DNA from: Codonopsis lanceolata
Taxonomy: Eukaryota > Streptophyta > Magnoliopsida > Asterales > Campanulaceae
Assembly: GCA_013146195.2 (NCBI GenBank)
Contig: CM028378.1
Span: 79,718,795-79,782,794, forward strand
Direction: 5' to 3'
DNA: 64,000 nt
Made by a program: the position numbers and the translations under genes. The notes under the pieces are model-generated. The model did no database searches. It was not told the DNA's origin and saw nothing but the letters and a program-made list of their open reading frames with translations. Shown piece by piece: positions 1-10,990 of this stretch (positions are counted from its first letter, which is position 1; each line of letters starts with the position of its first letter).

Positions 1-85
1 ATATCTAGAGTCCTTTAAGGACTTTAATTAAATAAAGCAAGTAAAACAAAAAGAAAGAAAACTAACTACTAACAAACTCCCTAAT

Positions 86-427
86 CTAGTCGACTTCTTT
101 CCCTATTACCGTCCCTGCCGAACCATGCAACTCCAAGCCGTGCTTTGAGCCCAAGTAATGCAGTCCACGCTTGCCTAATCTGAACCCAACCCATGTAGGA
201 AGCTTCCCCGTAACACAGCCCTTGTCGCGCTCCCTTAACCCGTTATTCATCCAGCCCCTTGCTCGTTTAAATCTGTCTCGTACCCCCTCGGTGCACCGTG
301 GCATAACGAGCCTCCCAACAACTCTTAGCACGTCTTGACCCAACGTTTCCTTTGCATGTATGATTTTAGTTTGGATCGACCTTGTTGTTAGACCAATCTC
401 TAAATAATTCGCATCAACTTCAAACAA
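86..427 (-). CDS. Unrecognised ORF, 113 codons, possible exon
   Basis: An open frame rich in Arg, Lys and Gly that I cannot assign to a family. It starts Met-Phe-Glu-Val-Asp-Ala-Asn. A possible splice acceptor (TTTGAAG) overlaps the first codons on the minus strand, so the frame may be an exon and not start at that Met. It lies downstream, on the same strand, of the spliced-gene pieces at 653-1795. It could be the 3' exon of that gene or a chance frame in AT-rich DNA. It has no transmembrane segment, no recognisable domain and no low-complexity stretch. Confidence that it is translated is low. Confidence 0.2.
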   Translation of the reverse strand: MFEVDANYLEIGLTTRSIQTKIIHAKETLGQDVLRVVGRLVMPRCTEGVRDRFKRARGWMNNGLRERDKGCVTGKLPTWVGFRLGKRGLHYLGSKHGLELHGSAGTVIGKEVD

Positions 428-1288
428 GCCAATGAATCAAAGGTAGCAACAAAAGGATCATAAAGATAATCAAATCATAGCCAATACAAAAATTGCAAAT
501 GACGGAATTACCATTTATGAGTACATATTTCAAGCAACAATCCAATAAAAAAAATGTCAAAGGCATCTAATAATCATGTTTAAGTGAGGGCCGTAATAAG
601 ACGACATAAAATAAAAATAATAGAAACTCACAAAGGTTATAGGGAAACCTACCTCAAAAGAAATGTCATGAACAACGATCTCGCCCTCGACAATGTGAGA
701 ATTCTCATTACATGTAATGCCACACTATGTCAAAATGTAACGAGAAGCCAACAAAAAATAAAGCATCAGTTTCTACACAGAGAACTTGACATAATGTGTT
801 AAAAATCAGAAAAGAAACAAAAAATCACTTCAAAAAGTTCTCATGACAGACAAGCAAATTGAATGCTGTCAATTTTTGGAAATTGGTCATATTATTATTG
901 CTAACATAGACTCCTTTGAAGAATAAATCGAATATGCCTTTAAAATAAAAAGGGAGAGAATGCAGATAAAGGATACTGGTTTGATAAAAAATGTTCATAG
1001 AAGGACTTTCAAGGGAGTCGGTTGGAGGGGGGACTTGATGTTTCAAAAAACAAAATACTTAACAACATCACCCTTCAGCATCTATATACATAAAATAAAT
1101 TAAACTTTCAGAAACAATTGAAAACATAGCTTAGATTTCTACGATTTCAAATTTTTTGTAGTTTTTATTTTGGCTATATGCCTATCTAATAACCTCATCA
1201 AATTCCTATATCTAAAACACCAGTTTTGGGATAAAACCCAAAATCCGAAACACTGGTTTTAGAACAACCTTTTGAAATCAATTAATGC

Positions 1289-1500
1289 AATTTTCTGTTC
1301 AACTTTTTTGAAATCAACAATATTCAAATTTCCAAAAGTTCTATGATTAAAATATTAACAAACCATAATTCCAAAACTAATTTTAGATCAAAGCATTAAT
1401 AAAAGAACATACCAATTTTGCCGAACTTGAATCCAGCCATGATTCACCCTAAAAACACAAATTAATCAGAAACATTTAATGCAGCATAGAAGATCAGTAT
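1289..1500 (-). repeat. Duplicated first-exon block, copy 1
   Basis: This block, carrying the MAGFKFGKI first exon and its flanking introns, is repeated at 6423-6660 with small indels and substitutions. Its distal end is also found at 8561-8640. Confidence 0.8.
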
Positions 1501-1740
1501 GAAATCAATATGATTTAATAAGTATTTAAAATCAAACTTTTTCCCAAAGTGGGATCATTAAAATTGCTTTAAAAGAATCACAACATGTAAAATCTGTGCA
1601 AGATTTTTGGTCTAAATATAGCTATAGAAAGATCTGTGTTATAAAGAAATAAACAGACAATTCAAGAGCTTCATAGGGCGAAGAAGAACTTACAAGCAAG
1701 ATTTTTGATCGCATGAGAACAAATGATCTGCAATGGCACG

Positions 1741-1772
1741 CAGTGAGAGTGAGAGTGAGAGTGAGAGTGAGT
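1741..1772 (+). repeat. GTGAGA hexanucleotide microsatellite
   Basis: About five tandem copies of GTGAGA lie in the presumed 5' leader of the minus-strand gene. Confidence 0.85.
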
Positions 1773-2014
1773 CTGACGGTGTGGGCTGGGGGTAGGAATG
1801 CGATACATTTATACTGAGAAGGGTTGATGTCTTCTAGGTTTGTTTTAATTAAATTACACTTTTGCCCTATTCTAGGTTTTTATTTGTTATTCTTTAAAAT
1901 CCATAAGTACCCCTCATTATTTTTATTTGTTTCTATATTTAATTCCTTTATGTTGATGTCTACTTGTTTTGTTTTGTATTTTTTTTTATAGTTGGGATGC
2001 CCGAATGACCCTAA

Positions 2015-2524
2015 TCTAATATACAATAGAATTCATACTCACATATGTACAATTGACTAAAGCTATTTAGATGTTAAGATTAAATTATCTTAAAAAAATT
2101 AACGGTTGTGATTCACCTTCACATTCACATGTATGAGAGTCGTTTTCTCCTTTTAACTCCCTATTATAAAGTTACTCCCTACAATTAATATTATGTTTTT
2201 GAACAATCACCCCTTATAAAACATCATTGTTACATTAATATAATCTCACAATAGAGTTCAGTAGACTGAGGTTATCTAGCGGTGGGAATTGATTTTAGTC
2301 GCAAAATCAAATGGTCATGGATCGGTTACATATAACTTCTTACAAATAACCCCTATCAACTATGAGTCGAGTTCGAATAACGCCCATCAACTACCATTTG
2401 AAGCAATGTACCCCTTCAATTGTAACATTTTTTTAAATCGCACTTTCTATTTAGATATTATCGTTTCAATTAACGAACTCATACATACTAGCACCGTGTC
2501 ATAGGCACGGGCACGAATATCTAG
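2015..2524 (+). mobile_element. Non-autonomous Helitron 1
   Basis: The element starts TCTAATATAC and ends CTAG, with a GC-rich hairpin (around 2496-2512) just before the terminus. It lies between host A (2014) and T, the Helitron A/T target. The 5' part shares AATTGACTAAAGCTATTTAG with the Helitron at 6982. It has no Rep/helicase coding. The next element begins at the following base. A paralogous empty site at 6220/6221 supports the left boundary. Confidence 0.85.
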
Positions 2525-3669
2525 TCTATATTATAAAGAAGCTAGGTAATTGACTAGGGCTATTTAGAGGTCAGGATTTAATTTTTTTTTTACTATCATC
2601 CTACGGCTGTCATTTATTTGGATAACCTCTTCTTTTGAGTTTCCTTAAACTATTAGAATTACCGAACACAATTACTGGTCAGGATTTAATCTCACAATTT
2701 CAACCGTTTTATCACGTTTTTTTCCATCCCTATTTTATCTCCACAATCCTTTTATCTCTCACTCCTTCTCTATCTCTTTCTCTCTTCTCCTCTCTGCCTA
2801 TTCATCAGTTTCTATGAGATTCACTCTTTTAATGCGAAAATTATATATTACAGTTTTACAGTTACTATTTTAAGGTCTTACAATTTTATGGTTGCGAAAA
2901 TTTGTATTTGTATGTTTTTCTTTTTAATTGTTATCATAATTAATTTAATCAATTTAATTTTTTTCTGACCCGTAATTTCGTATACAAATAATTTTTAAAA
3001 AAAATTGTAAGTTTTGTAATTTGAAATATTTATTTTTTTCTTTTTAATTGTTATCGTAATTAACTTAATCAATTTCATTTTTTTTCCAGCCCGTTTTTCC
3101 GGCCCGCAATTTCGTATACAAATTATTAATTAATTCCTCAGTTTCGGGCAAAGAGGCCCCATTTAAAAGTCAATTTTTTTAAGAAAATAATATTTTTAGA
3201 AGTTCATTAATAATAAAATGACCTTTACGGTTTTACAAATATATAGTTGTAGTTTCTTAATTGACTGCTATCGTAATCAACTAAATCTCAATTTAATTTA
3301 TGTTTGGCTTAGATTTATTTTTTTATAAAAAAATTGTTCATAAATTTTGTAATTAATTTTTATAATTTTAAATTTAAATTTTATTTTTTTTATTGTTATC
3401 GTAATTAACTGAATCAGTTTAATCTTTATTTGAAAAAAAATTGTTTCTAAGTTTTGTAATCAACTTTTTAAATCTTGAATATTTGTATTTTAATTTTTTA
3501 ATTTTCTTAAAAGTTATGTTTAGTTTCCCTTATTGGTCTGAAATCTTTGTCATTTCGATTTCAAAATAATTTTTTGTAAGTTCACTTTATCTTATTCAAT
3601 TTATTTTGTGGTTTTTATTTGCGGAGATTTTCATTTTTAAGTTTATTTCAATTAACAGGTGTTGGGTTG

Positions 3670-3673
<4 letters not shown>

Positions 3674-3701
<28 letters not shown>
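3674..3701 (+). repeat. GA dinucleotide microsatellite
   Basis: About 14 uninterrupted GA units inside Helitron 2. Confidence 0.95.
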
Positions 3702-3704
<3 letters not shown>

Positions 3705-4179
3705 CTTTTTAATGCTTAATTATACTCTTTTAAGATAAGTTATAAACTTTTCTTTTAAAATGAGTTATAAACTTTTATGACCAATAAAATAAGTTATTTC
3801 TTTAATTTTCGGGATGTTGGTGTGTAATTTACATTAAGGATATGTTAATTTATTTTCATCATGCTCGGTCCATACATTGATCATGCTCATACTGGCACTG
3901 TGTCATCGGTACGTGCACAAGTTTATTTTTATTGAATACTACACATCTTCTCATTCTTATGGTTTCGTTTGTTGGTGCATATGTATTGGTTTCTAATGAT
4001 TTAATTGCTATATTTTTTTAGTTTTTAGGATTGATTAATTTTGATCAAAATGCATCTCCGTTCGTCTGTTAGATTTTATATGATAATATGTGGGAGGATT
4101 CGAGTTTTGCAGATGAAGCAGAAAATTTGGTTAAATGAATGTGTTTAAATTTTCTTTGTGTCATGTGTATGTAGAAATA

Positions 4180-4257
4180 ATGGACAAAGTTATTGCATCT
4201 CATGTTTCCAAGCCAACCATTGTTGTTAAGCAAGAACCCCCAAAAGAAGAAGATTGA
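4180..4257 (+). other. Possible captured exon, 25 codons
   Basis: A short frame inside Helitron 2 ends in KQEPPKEED and a stop, and follows an AG acceptor-like site. Just upstream, 4081-4136 is open and reads WEDSSFADEAENLVK. Both have a coding-like residue mix and could be host exon scraps captured by the Helitron. I cannot name a source gene. Confidence 0.2.
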
Positions 4258-4536
4258 GTTTTCGTTATTAAGAAAACAATAAAATTTCCTTTTCGTATTT
4301 TAACAATAGTTACAATTATAATATTTATTTATTGGTTTTCTTATGAAATAAATATCGAAGTAAAATGTTTTATTTTGTTAGGTATTTGAGTTTTCTCCCC
4401 TTTTCGTTGTGTAGTGTACATATATCCAACTCATACAAATTATAAGTAAATATTAATTCATTTCCACAATATCTACTTCATTTATTGATAAATTTCCAAA
4501 CTAGCGTCGTGCCATCGACACAGGTAAGAGTACTAG

Positions 4537-5040
4537 TTACACCTACACCACCTCAGCACGCTACACCAACTCTATTGCTCTTAGGTAGCGCTGGCGATTG
4601 AGTAAGTTGAGTTGGATATGTGTTGGGTCGAAACCCATAACAGATCGAAACGGGTTGTGTCCTGTTATAACCCAAAATTAAACGGGTTGAAAATGGACAG
4701 TGCCGGTCAACCCGTTTCAGCCCACTATTTTCCATCAAAAAACTTATATTTATATAGCCAAAAAATAATAGGTAGAAATGGGTAAAGGGTTTGACCCGCT
4801 TTAACCAGACTCAAATCGACAAGTTATTTTTTTGGGTCAAAATGGGTAACATATTTCGACCCGAAAAAATTAACGGGTTGGACCCAGTAATTTTCAAGAC
4901 TTGTTGGGTGAGCTAACAGGTTTTGAGTTGTAATTTTCGGGCCTATTCTTAGGGGTGGCAAAATTTTATCCAATCTATTGGATTGCTCAGAGCTGGTCCT
5001 GTTAAATTGGGGGTCTAAGGCCAATTACGTGGAACGGGGC
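4537..5040. repeat. Right flank of the Helitron pair and CGGGTTGA-rich repeat
   Basis: 4537-4580 is the right flank of the Helitron insertion site, paralogous to 6221-6262. 4600-4930 is rich in AACGGGTT/AACCCG motifs, like 40,740-41,100, and is probably one degenerate transposon family. No coding frame is credible. Confidence 0.6.
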
Positions 5041-5808
5041 CTTCTTTTGTAGCATATTTTTTTCTTTTTAAAAAATTAAAGAAACAAACATAGAAGATAA
5101 TAAAAAACACTTCATCCCAAAGTCATAAACATAAAACATAAAATATTTACAAAATACTATTTAAATGTCACTCTTTTAGCACATTTAGAATAAAATCAGT
5201 AATCAAAGTACAATAATCAATTTTTTCAACTCTATTCTTCTTGATAGATATCATAACTAGTCCATTCAAGCATTCTTGAGATACTTTCGTGATGACATTT
5301 TGTCTACTTATAATAATTGAGATCAAAGCTTACGAATAACTAACAAAAAGAATTCAAATTTCATTATCACTAAAAAAACAAACAATTTTCCATGTACAAT
5401 TTCTCTATTTTAGTATATAATTATAGTGTATGTACAATTTTTCCATTAAAATAAATTAACGATTAATCTCAATTTCTCTATTTTAGAATTATAGTATATG
5501 TTCAAATAATCAAATTTCAATTAGAATATCACCAACTACCGACAAATGATCACTCATTCACATACTTAAAAGCTCAAAAATTTCAATTATATTATCAAAA
5601 TACCAATAACTCATAAAGTAAAAAAAACATAAAAATCACAAATTTTTTTGGGGGAAATGGAAAGGACCGTAGTAGAAATCTTACTTTTGTACTTTTTCTT
5701 CAAATTATAGAAACTAGAAAGAATCAAGCATATGTAAGCTATCTCTGTCCTTCACTGTCTCACTCTGCCGATCTATTAGTGTTAAACTAGGGGTATTTTC
5801 TAAAAAAA
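5041..5808. other. AT-rich stretch without a gene
   Basis: I see only AT-rich sequence with short A and T runs, no credible ORF and no defined element end. Confidence 0.6.
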
Positions 5809-5810
5809 TA

Positions 5811-6062
5811 CTCCCTTCGTTTTCAAATTATTATCTTTTTTTTTCATCCGTTCTTCAATAATTGTCTTATTTCAAAACTTTTCCTTTTAAGAAAACACGT
5901 TAACCATTTTACTCTTACTTTTTTTATCTACTTAAATTATGACCACATACTCAAGGACATTAAAGGAAAACACACATTTCACCAATATTCATAATTCAAT
6001 CAATTCGTTTTTCTTAAATGATGTGTCGAGTGAACTCGGACAATATTTTTAAAACGAAGGAG
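5811..6062. mobile_element. Stowaway-like MITE
   Basis: The 252-bp element has inverted ends CTCCCTTCGTTTT and AAAACGAAGGAG flanked by TA on both sides (5809-5810, 6063-6064). This is the Tc1/mariner Stowaway signature. There is no coding capacity. Confidence 0.9.
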
Positions 6063-6169
6063 TAATAGGTAAGGATTTTTTAGATTTGGGGGCCTAAAAA
6101 ATATGGAATTTTTTGGGGGCCCAAGGCCATGGCCTCACTTGCCTTATGGAAGGGCCGGCCATGGGATTG

Positions 6170-6262
6170 CTTGTTTTGTTTTGTATTTCTTTTATAGTTT
6201 GGAGGCTCGAATGGCCCTAATTACACCAATAACACCTCCGCACGCTACACCAACTCTATTTC
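6170..6262 (+). other. Paralogous empty Helitron target site
   Basis: 6170-6220 matches the left flank (about 1963-2014) and 6221-6262 matches the right flank (4537-4580). The two halves join directly as CCCTAA|TTACACC with no insert. This is an unoccupied copy of the locus that holds Helitrons 1 and 2. Confidence 0.85.
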
Positions 6263-6310
6263 TCCTCACATTGCCTGAGGGGTAATGTTAGACCCATTCT
6301 TATTTTGCAC

Positions 6311-6421
6311 TAAAATATGAGGTATTTTATGATGTGACATACTCTCATTGGTTGGACATTTTGTGGGTCCTAACACTCCAGCCAATAAGAGTGTGTCACG
6401 TCATAGAGTACCCATATTTTA
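6311..6421. mobile_element. Hairpin (foldback) MITE
   Basis: A 111-bp imperfect palindrome has arms 6311-6356 and about 6376-6421, starting TAAAATATG and ending CATATTTTA. Arm identity is about 80 percent by eye. It abuts the duplicated first-exon block that begins at 6423. Confidence 0.75.
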
Positions 6422-6422
6422 T

Positions 6423-6660
6423 CTGTTCAACTTTCTTGAAATCAACAATAATCAAATTTCTAAAACATCTATGATTTATAAATTGTTATATGTAACCATT
6501 AAAATATTAACAAACAATAATTCCAAACCTAATTTTAGATCAAAACATTAATAAAAGAACATACCAATTTCGCTGAACTTGAATCCAACCATGATTCAAC
6601 CTAAAAACACAAATTAATCAGAAACATTTAATGCAACATAGAAGATCAGTATGAAATCGA
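6423..6660 (-). repeat. Duplicated first-exon block, copy 2
   Basis: This is paralogous to 1289-1500. The 28-nt exon at 6565-6592 reads Met-Val-Gly-Phe-Lys-Phe-Ser-Glu-Ile and keeps its GTATGT donor. Three of nine residues differ from copy 1, so coding constraint looks lost. Similarity stops near 6660. Confidence 0.75.
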
Positions 6661-6981
6661 ATCAAATACAGTGATTAAAGTGTGAAAACAAATTGTAGAG
6701 TTAGCTTAACAGATTTTCTGTAATAATAGGGTGACCAAATTGAGAATTAAGCCTTATATATAAATATGCACTTCTTGTCAATATAGATAGTGGGACATAT
6801 GTCAGCTAATCGTTCTATATGTTTTCAGAGATTGGTTGTTCAATTATTATTTTTTATTTTTTATTTTTCAGAGATTTGTTGTTTAATTATTGAGCATGCA
6901 TGGCCCATGTGGTAACTGAAATGGACAATATCTATAACCCATTGAAATCCCCCTTCCCACGTCAAAAAGATAAAATAATAA

Positions 6982-7633
6982 TCTATAATATAATATAGCT
7001 TATAGTCGTACATGTCTAATTGACTAAAGCTATTTAGGGGCTGAGATTGATTCATTTACTGAGATCCTACGGTCATTATCACTCCCCGAGTTCACATATG
7101 TGAACGGCGGTTGAGCAACTACCCCTCTCTCTCTCCAACTCCCCCCACTATTCACGGTTGGTGACCGTTAATCCTTCCTCCACCAAACTCACATCCCTTT
7201 TTTTTCGATATTTTAATTAATTAATCAATTTTATGCAAAAAAATTAGTAAGTTTTGTAATTTGAAATATTTGTTTTTTTCTTTTTAACTGTTATCGTAAT
7301 TAACTTAATCAATTTATTTTTTGAAACTGAATTCCAAATTAATTTATGTCTAAGTTTTGAATATTTCTATTTTAATTTTTTTCTTTTTAATTATTATCGT
7401 AATTAGCTTATTCAATTTAATATTTTTTCGGCCCGCAATTTCGTATATAAATAATTTTTTTAAAAAATCGTAATTTTTTTAATTTGACATATTTGTTTTT
7501 TTTTTTGTAACTGTTATCATAATTAACTTAGACAAATTATAAGTAAATATTAATTTATTTCCACATTATCTGCTTGATTTATTGATAAATTCACAAACTA
7601 GCGTCGTGCCATCGGCACGAACAAGAGTACTAG
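6982..7633 (+). mobile_element. Non-autonomous Helitron 3
   Basis: It starts TCTATAATAT after an A and ends with a perfect CGTGCC/GGCACG hairpin (7605-7620), then CTAG at 7630-7633 before a T. The 3' 100 bp match Helitron 2, and the 5' end shares the AATTGACTAAAGC block with Helitron 1. It is 652 bp long with no coding capacity. Confidence 0.88.
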
Positions 7634-9325
7634 TTATAAAAATAAGGTAAAGTAGAACAAGTTCCCCTGTGGTTATCTCATTTTGGGCTTTGCCTACTCA
7701 TGTATTTTTGCAATGTTTCGCCTCCTGTTTACAATCGTTTAGGGAGACACCTTCTGTCCCATTGTTGTTAGCAAAATTAAGAAAATAGCATCATGTGCTG
7801 TCACATGTGAAACAAATTGGACAATTATACCCCTGGATTCCAAAAGACATTTTGACTGCATAATAATTTTGTTATACAAAAATAAAAAATGAAGTTAAAC
7901 AAACAATTGATAGTTAATATATTTTTTAAGATATATACTATTGATTGATTGTTACTATGTTTTAATTAATTATAAACATAATTTTATTACTACTACTAAT
8001 TAGTTGGTTAACTGATATTTAAAAGATTCTAAAACATATAATTCTACTTTTAAGCAACTATTAACCCACTCTATCTATCTCCCTCCCTTCCCTACCACCC
8101 ACCTGAAGAACGGTTACAAAGAAGCTAACCAACCTTGAACACGAACGAATTCAGAAACAAACAACGAACACATAATTGGCGAAGAAAAGGATAGATAATT
8201 GAGTTTCCCTCAACCCTAGGATGGATTTACCAATCCCTCGAACCTTGGGGTGCACCTTCAACCCACTAATCACAATTGATTAGGAACTAAAAGTACGCGA
8301 TCACCCACAAGTTTGCAACTCAATAAACAAACCTGGTAAGATCGAATAAAAAAGGAACCCTAATCCAAGGAATTTGTCAAACAAGCTCGCAATATGTGAA
8401 AACCAAAATCAATAATATAATTCAACCTAATGTTAAACAATGTTTGAGATGCCTTAAAATAGGCATATAAAACCCTAAAATTTGTAGTAAAAGAAACCTA
8501 ATTAAAAGGAAACAAAAACCATAAATAATAAAAATTACCAAAACAGTAAAATAGACTTTTATCAGAAACATTTAATCAGAAATTAATTAGAAACATTTAA
8601 TGCAGCATAGAAGACCAGTATGAAATTGAATTAGCATAGAACATTTAATCACACTTTATTATGGAAGGATTTTAGCTTGTTTTATCAGTGAATATTATCT
8701 TCTTTTGAGGTAAGGGAATACTCCTTGTGTATGTTAAATTTACTATTATTATTATTAATGATACATGATATTATTATCGATCGTTCTCGGTATTGAATTG
8801 GTAAAGTTGGTTATTTGATGATGAACCATGCTTTTAAACATGCTCACAAGTTGTGATTTTGACTGTGCTCTGACAAACAAGTTTATGTGAAATATATTAA
8901 TTTTCGATGTTACGTGATTGACGAGTTTATTTCATAGATCGTCGTATTTGTTATTATTTTAGCAGTCAATATTTGGAACAATCTTTGTGTTTGATACTTA
9001 GAACACCTGGTGATACTTATGTGACAATAATCTTCTAGGGAAGTGTAGGGCGACCCTGAACTTGACATGGGGCGAAAGGCAGTGTGAGTCAAGTGTGGAG
9101 CTCTATGTGACCCAATCCTTTGCTAATGGTCATAGCGAATGTAATACTCTTTAGTGGCACGACTGCTGAGATTGTCGGGATTTGGCCTTGTACCAACTTG
9201 GTATCCAACTTGTTACTAATTTAATTCTCTTAAAAGTGATTGAATGATAAAATCTACAACAACAATGAGTTATAAGGTCAGAAGTGATTAGTCGGAGATT
9301 TATCTCGACCCCGTGAACAATTAGT
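7634..9325. other. Repeat-derived DNA without a gene
   Basis: 7655-7830 resembles long MULE-type termini, but no partner end was found. 8561-8640 repeats the end of the duplicated first-exon block. The rest is AT-rich or low-copy-looking sequence with no ORF I can support. Confidence 0.5.
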
Positions 9326-9360
9326 AAAGTCTATATGTTTCTATATCACACTTATATGAG
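9326..9360 (+). repeat. Left arm of a perfect 35-bp inverted repeat
   Basis: This arm is exactly reverse-complementary to 10,381-10,415. Similarity ends abruptly on both sides of both arms. Confidence 0.95.
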
Positions 9361-9814
9361 TATGAGATCTTATTACTCGTGATGAGTCACTGTATTGACT
9401 GGTATGAGACAATGAATACTTTGAATCGGCTACGTAGTAGCGAGACTTGATTGACTAATTAGTTATTATTGCTTTTAAAAATCCTCCATAATAATATGTC
9501 TTAAACTGTTGCATACATGCATAGCATACATGAGATATGTAGAACCTTACTAAGTTTTAAACTCACCCCTTCCCGTTTGCATGCCCCTTTAGATTGCAGC
9601 TAAATAGAGAAGTTTGACATATGAAGCAAGAGAAGATCGGAGTGCTTAACTTTGATAGAAAACATTAATGTATTTTATTTGGACTTTGTTAAAATTGTAA
9701 AGAAATTATGTTTTATTTAAAATTGTATATTTTTGAGATAAATATTATTTATTCGCTTCTTTCGTAGCGAGTTACGTTGTTTCAATTTGGAGTTATTTTG
9801 GATTGAATTTTTAG

Positions 9815-9880
9815 TATGATTTGGTTTACGCCTCGAGGTGGTTTGTTGTTGTGAGTTGGTTCACGCCTCGAGATGGCTTT
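9815..9880 (+). repeat. Short tandem duplication with CGCCTCGAG core
   Basis: Two adjacent copies of a unit of about 40 bp carry GGTTTACGCCTCGAGGTGG and GGTTCACGCCTCGAGATGG. Confidence 0.7.
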
Positions 9881-10380
9881 TGGGGCATGAAAACAACGCC
9901 ACAAGTAGCTGGATGAATACTTCGAACCATGTTCAAGGTTAGGAAGAAAAGGGTTGAACGAACGTCTACAAAATTTTGTTCCTGTCAATGGAAACAACTA
10001 ATGCATCCAAAAAAGTCGCAAGCGTGTTGCTAAGCTTCAAACTCAAGTAGGATCAATATCTGGGATTTAGGAATGAAGTAAGCCTGTAACTTGTCATTTG
10101 TCAAACAAAGGAGAACTCTTGGATTATGGCAGGGGCTTTCACTGTAAATGCCCTTCAGTGTGAGAATTACTATAACTGATAGTTGGGTCAACAATTTGGC
10201 AAAGTATTGGCTTAGTATGAGTGTGTGTCCCTTGTTACCTATTGAAGTGAGGCTTATATAGCCCAAGGTATGAAACTGTCAAGCAAAGGCGTTAGTTGCC
10301 GAGTAAAGGCCTTCATTGATGGCTGGGACATGGAGGCGTGTCCCACACTATTGGTTCTCCACGTCCCTGAACCGTTACAG

Positions 10381-10415
10381 CTCATATAAGTGTGATATAG
10401 AAACATATAGACTTT
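10381..10415 (-). repeat. Right arm of a perfect 35-bp inverted repeat
   Basis: This is the partner of 9326-9360, giving a loop of about 1.02 kb. The interval has no supported ORF. Confidence 0.95.
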
Positions 10416-10641
10416 ATGAACATGCATGCATACTCTGACCTTGCACGCAAGGATAATTGTTTGTGTAAAATACATTTTTGTTTATGTTTCTGTAAGGGCC
10501 CCCTTTGGTCATTTTGTCTTGGGCGGCCCTACTACATTGTATGATATTGATTTTTTAAAGAACTTTTAATTTGAAGACCGACATAGATAATATATCAAAA
10601 TTTAATCGTGGGGTAAATTCGAGCCCGTCTACTTTATAAAA

Positions 10642-10990
10642 CTAGTAAGGTTTACGAGCGTTGCACGTGATGTTAATGATTTTTTTATAAATAATTTGTT
10701 AGCTCCTTTATTTTTTTGTTGACTTTTAATTATTAGATTTTTGTGTGTTTTAATTTTTACAGTTTTTGAGACTTATAAATTATGTTGTTGTGTGTTTAGT
10801 ATTTCTGATACTTTGTTTTTCAATCATTTATAATGTATGCTTTTAGTCATTGTATAACAACTTATCCTACACATTTGTTTTTTTTGTTGGTTATTTTTAA
10901 ATTTCTTTTTTTTAATACCAAACATGAATTCATTCATTTTTATCAGTGTGCAAATTGAAATTAATTCAAACTTATTATCTTAAAAAAACA
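10642..10990 (-). mobile_element. Degenerate Helitron 3' end, minus strand
   Basis: Read on the minus strand the sequence ends with an imperfect CGTGC/GCTCG hairpin, a short spacer and TTACTAG before T (10,641-10,675). The body would extend to higher coordinates, but its 5' end was not found, so the given end is nominal. Confidence 0.5.

Larger units (their letters stand above)
653..1795 (-). pseudogene. 5' pieces of an unrecognised spliced gene
   Basis: Three minus-strand segments look like exons. The first is a leader at about 1694-1790, ending in a GTAAGT donor at 1688-1693. The second is a 28-nt first coding exon at 1413-1440 (ATG at 1438-1440, reading Met-Ala-Gly-Phe-Lys-Phe-Gly-Lys-Ile) with a GTATGT donor. 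The third is a 72-bp open segment at 653-724, with a TAG acceptor and a GTAGGT donor, ending in VEGEIVVHDISFE. The 28-nt exon ends in phase 1 and the 72-bp exon opens in phase 0. They therefore do not join directly: another exon lies between them, or the model is wrong. The short first exon is duplicated at 6565-6592, which suggests it belongs to something real. I do not recognise the protein. Confidence 0.3.
2525..4536 (+). mobile_element. Non-autonomous Helitron 2, tandem with Helitron 1
   Basis: The 5' end TCTATATTATAAAG directly abuts the 3' CTAG of Helitron 1. The 3' end is a hairpin (CGTGCC region, 4507-4523) followed by a CTAG at 4533-4536, then host T. The last 100 bp or so closely match the 3' end of the Helitron at 6982-7633. 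The interior is AT-rich, with a GA microsatellite and possible small exon fragments near 4.1-4.26 kb. No Rep/helicase is visible. Confidence 0.8.
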
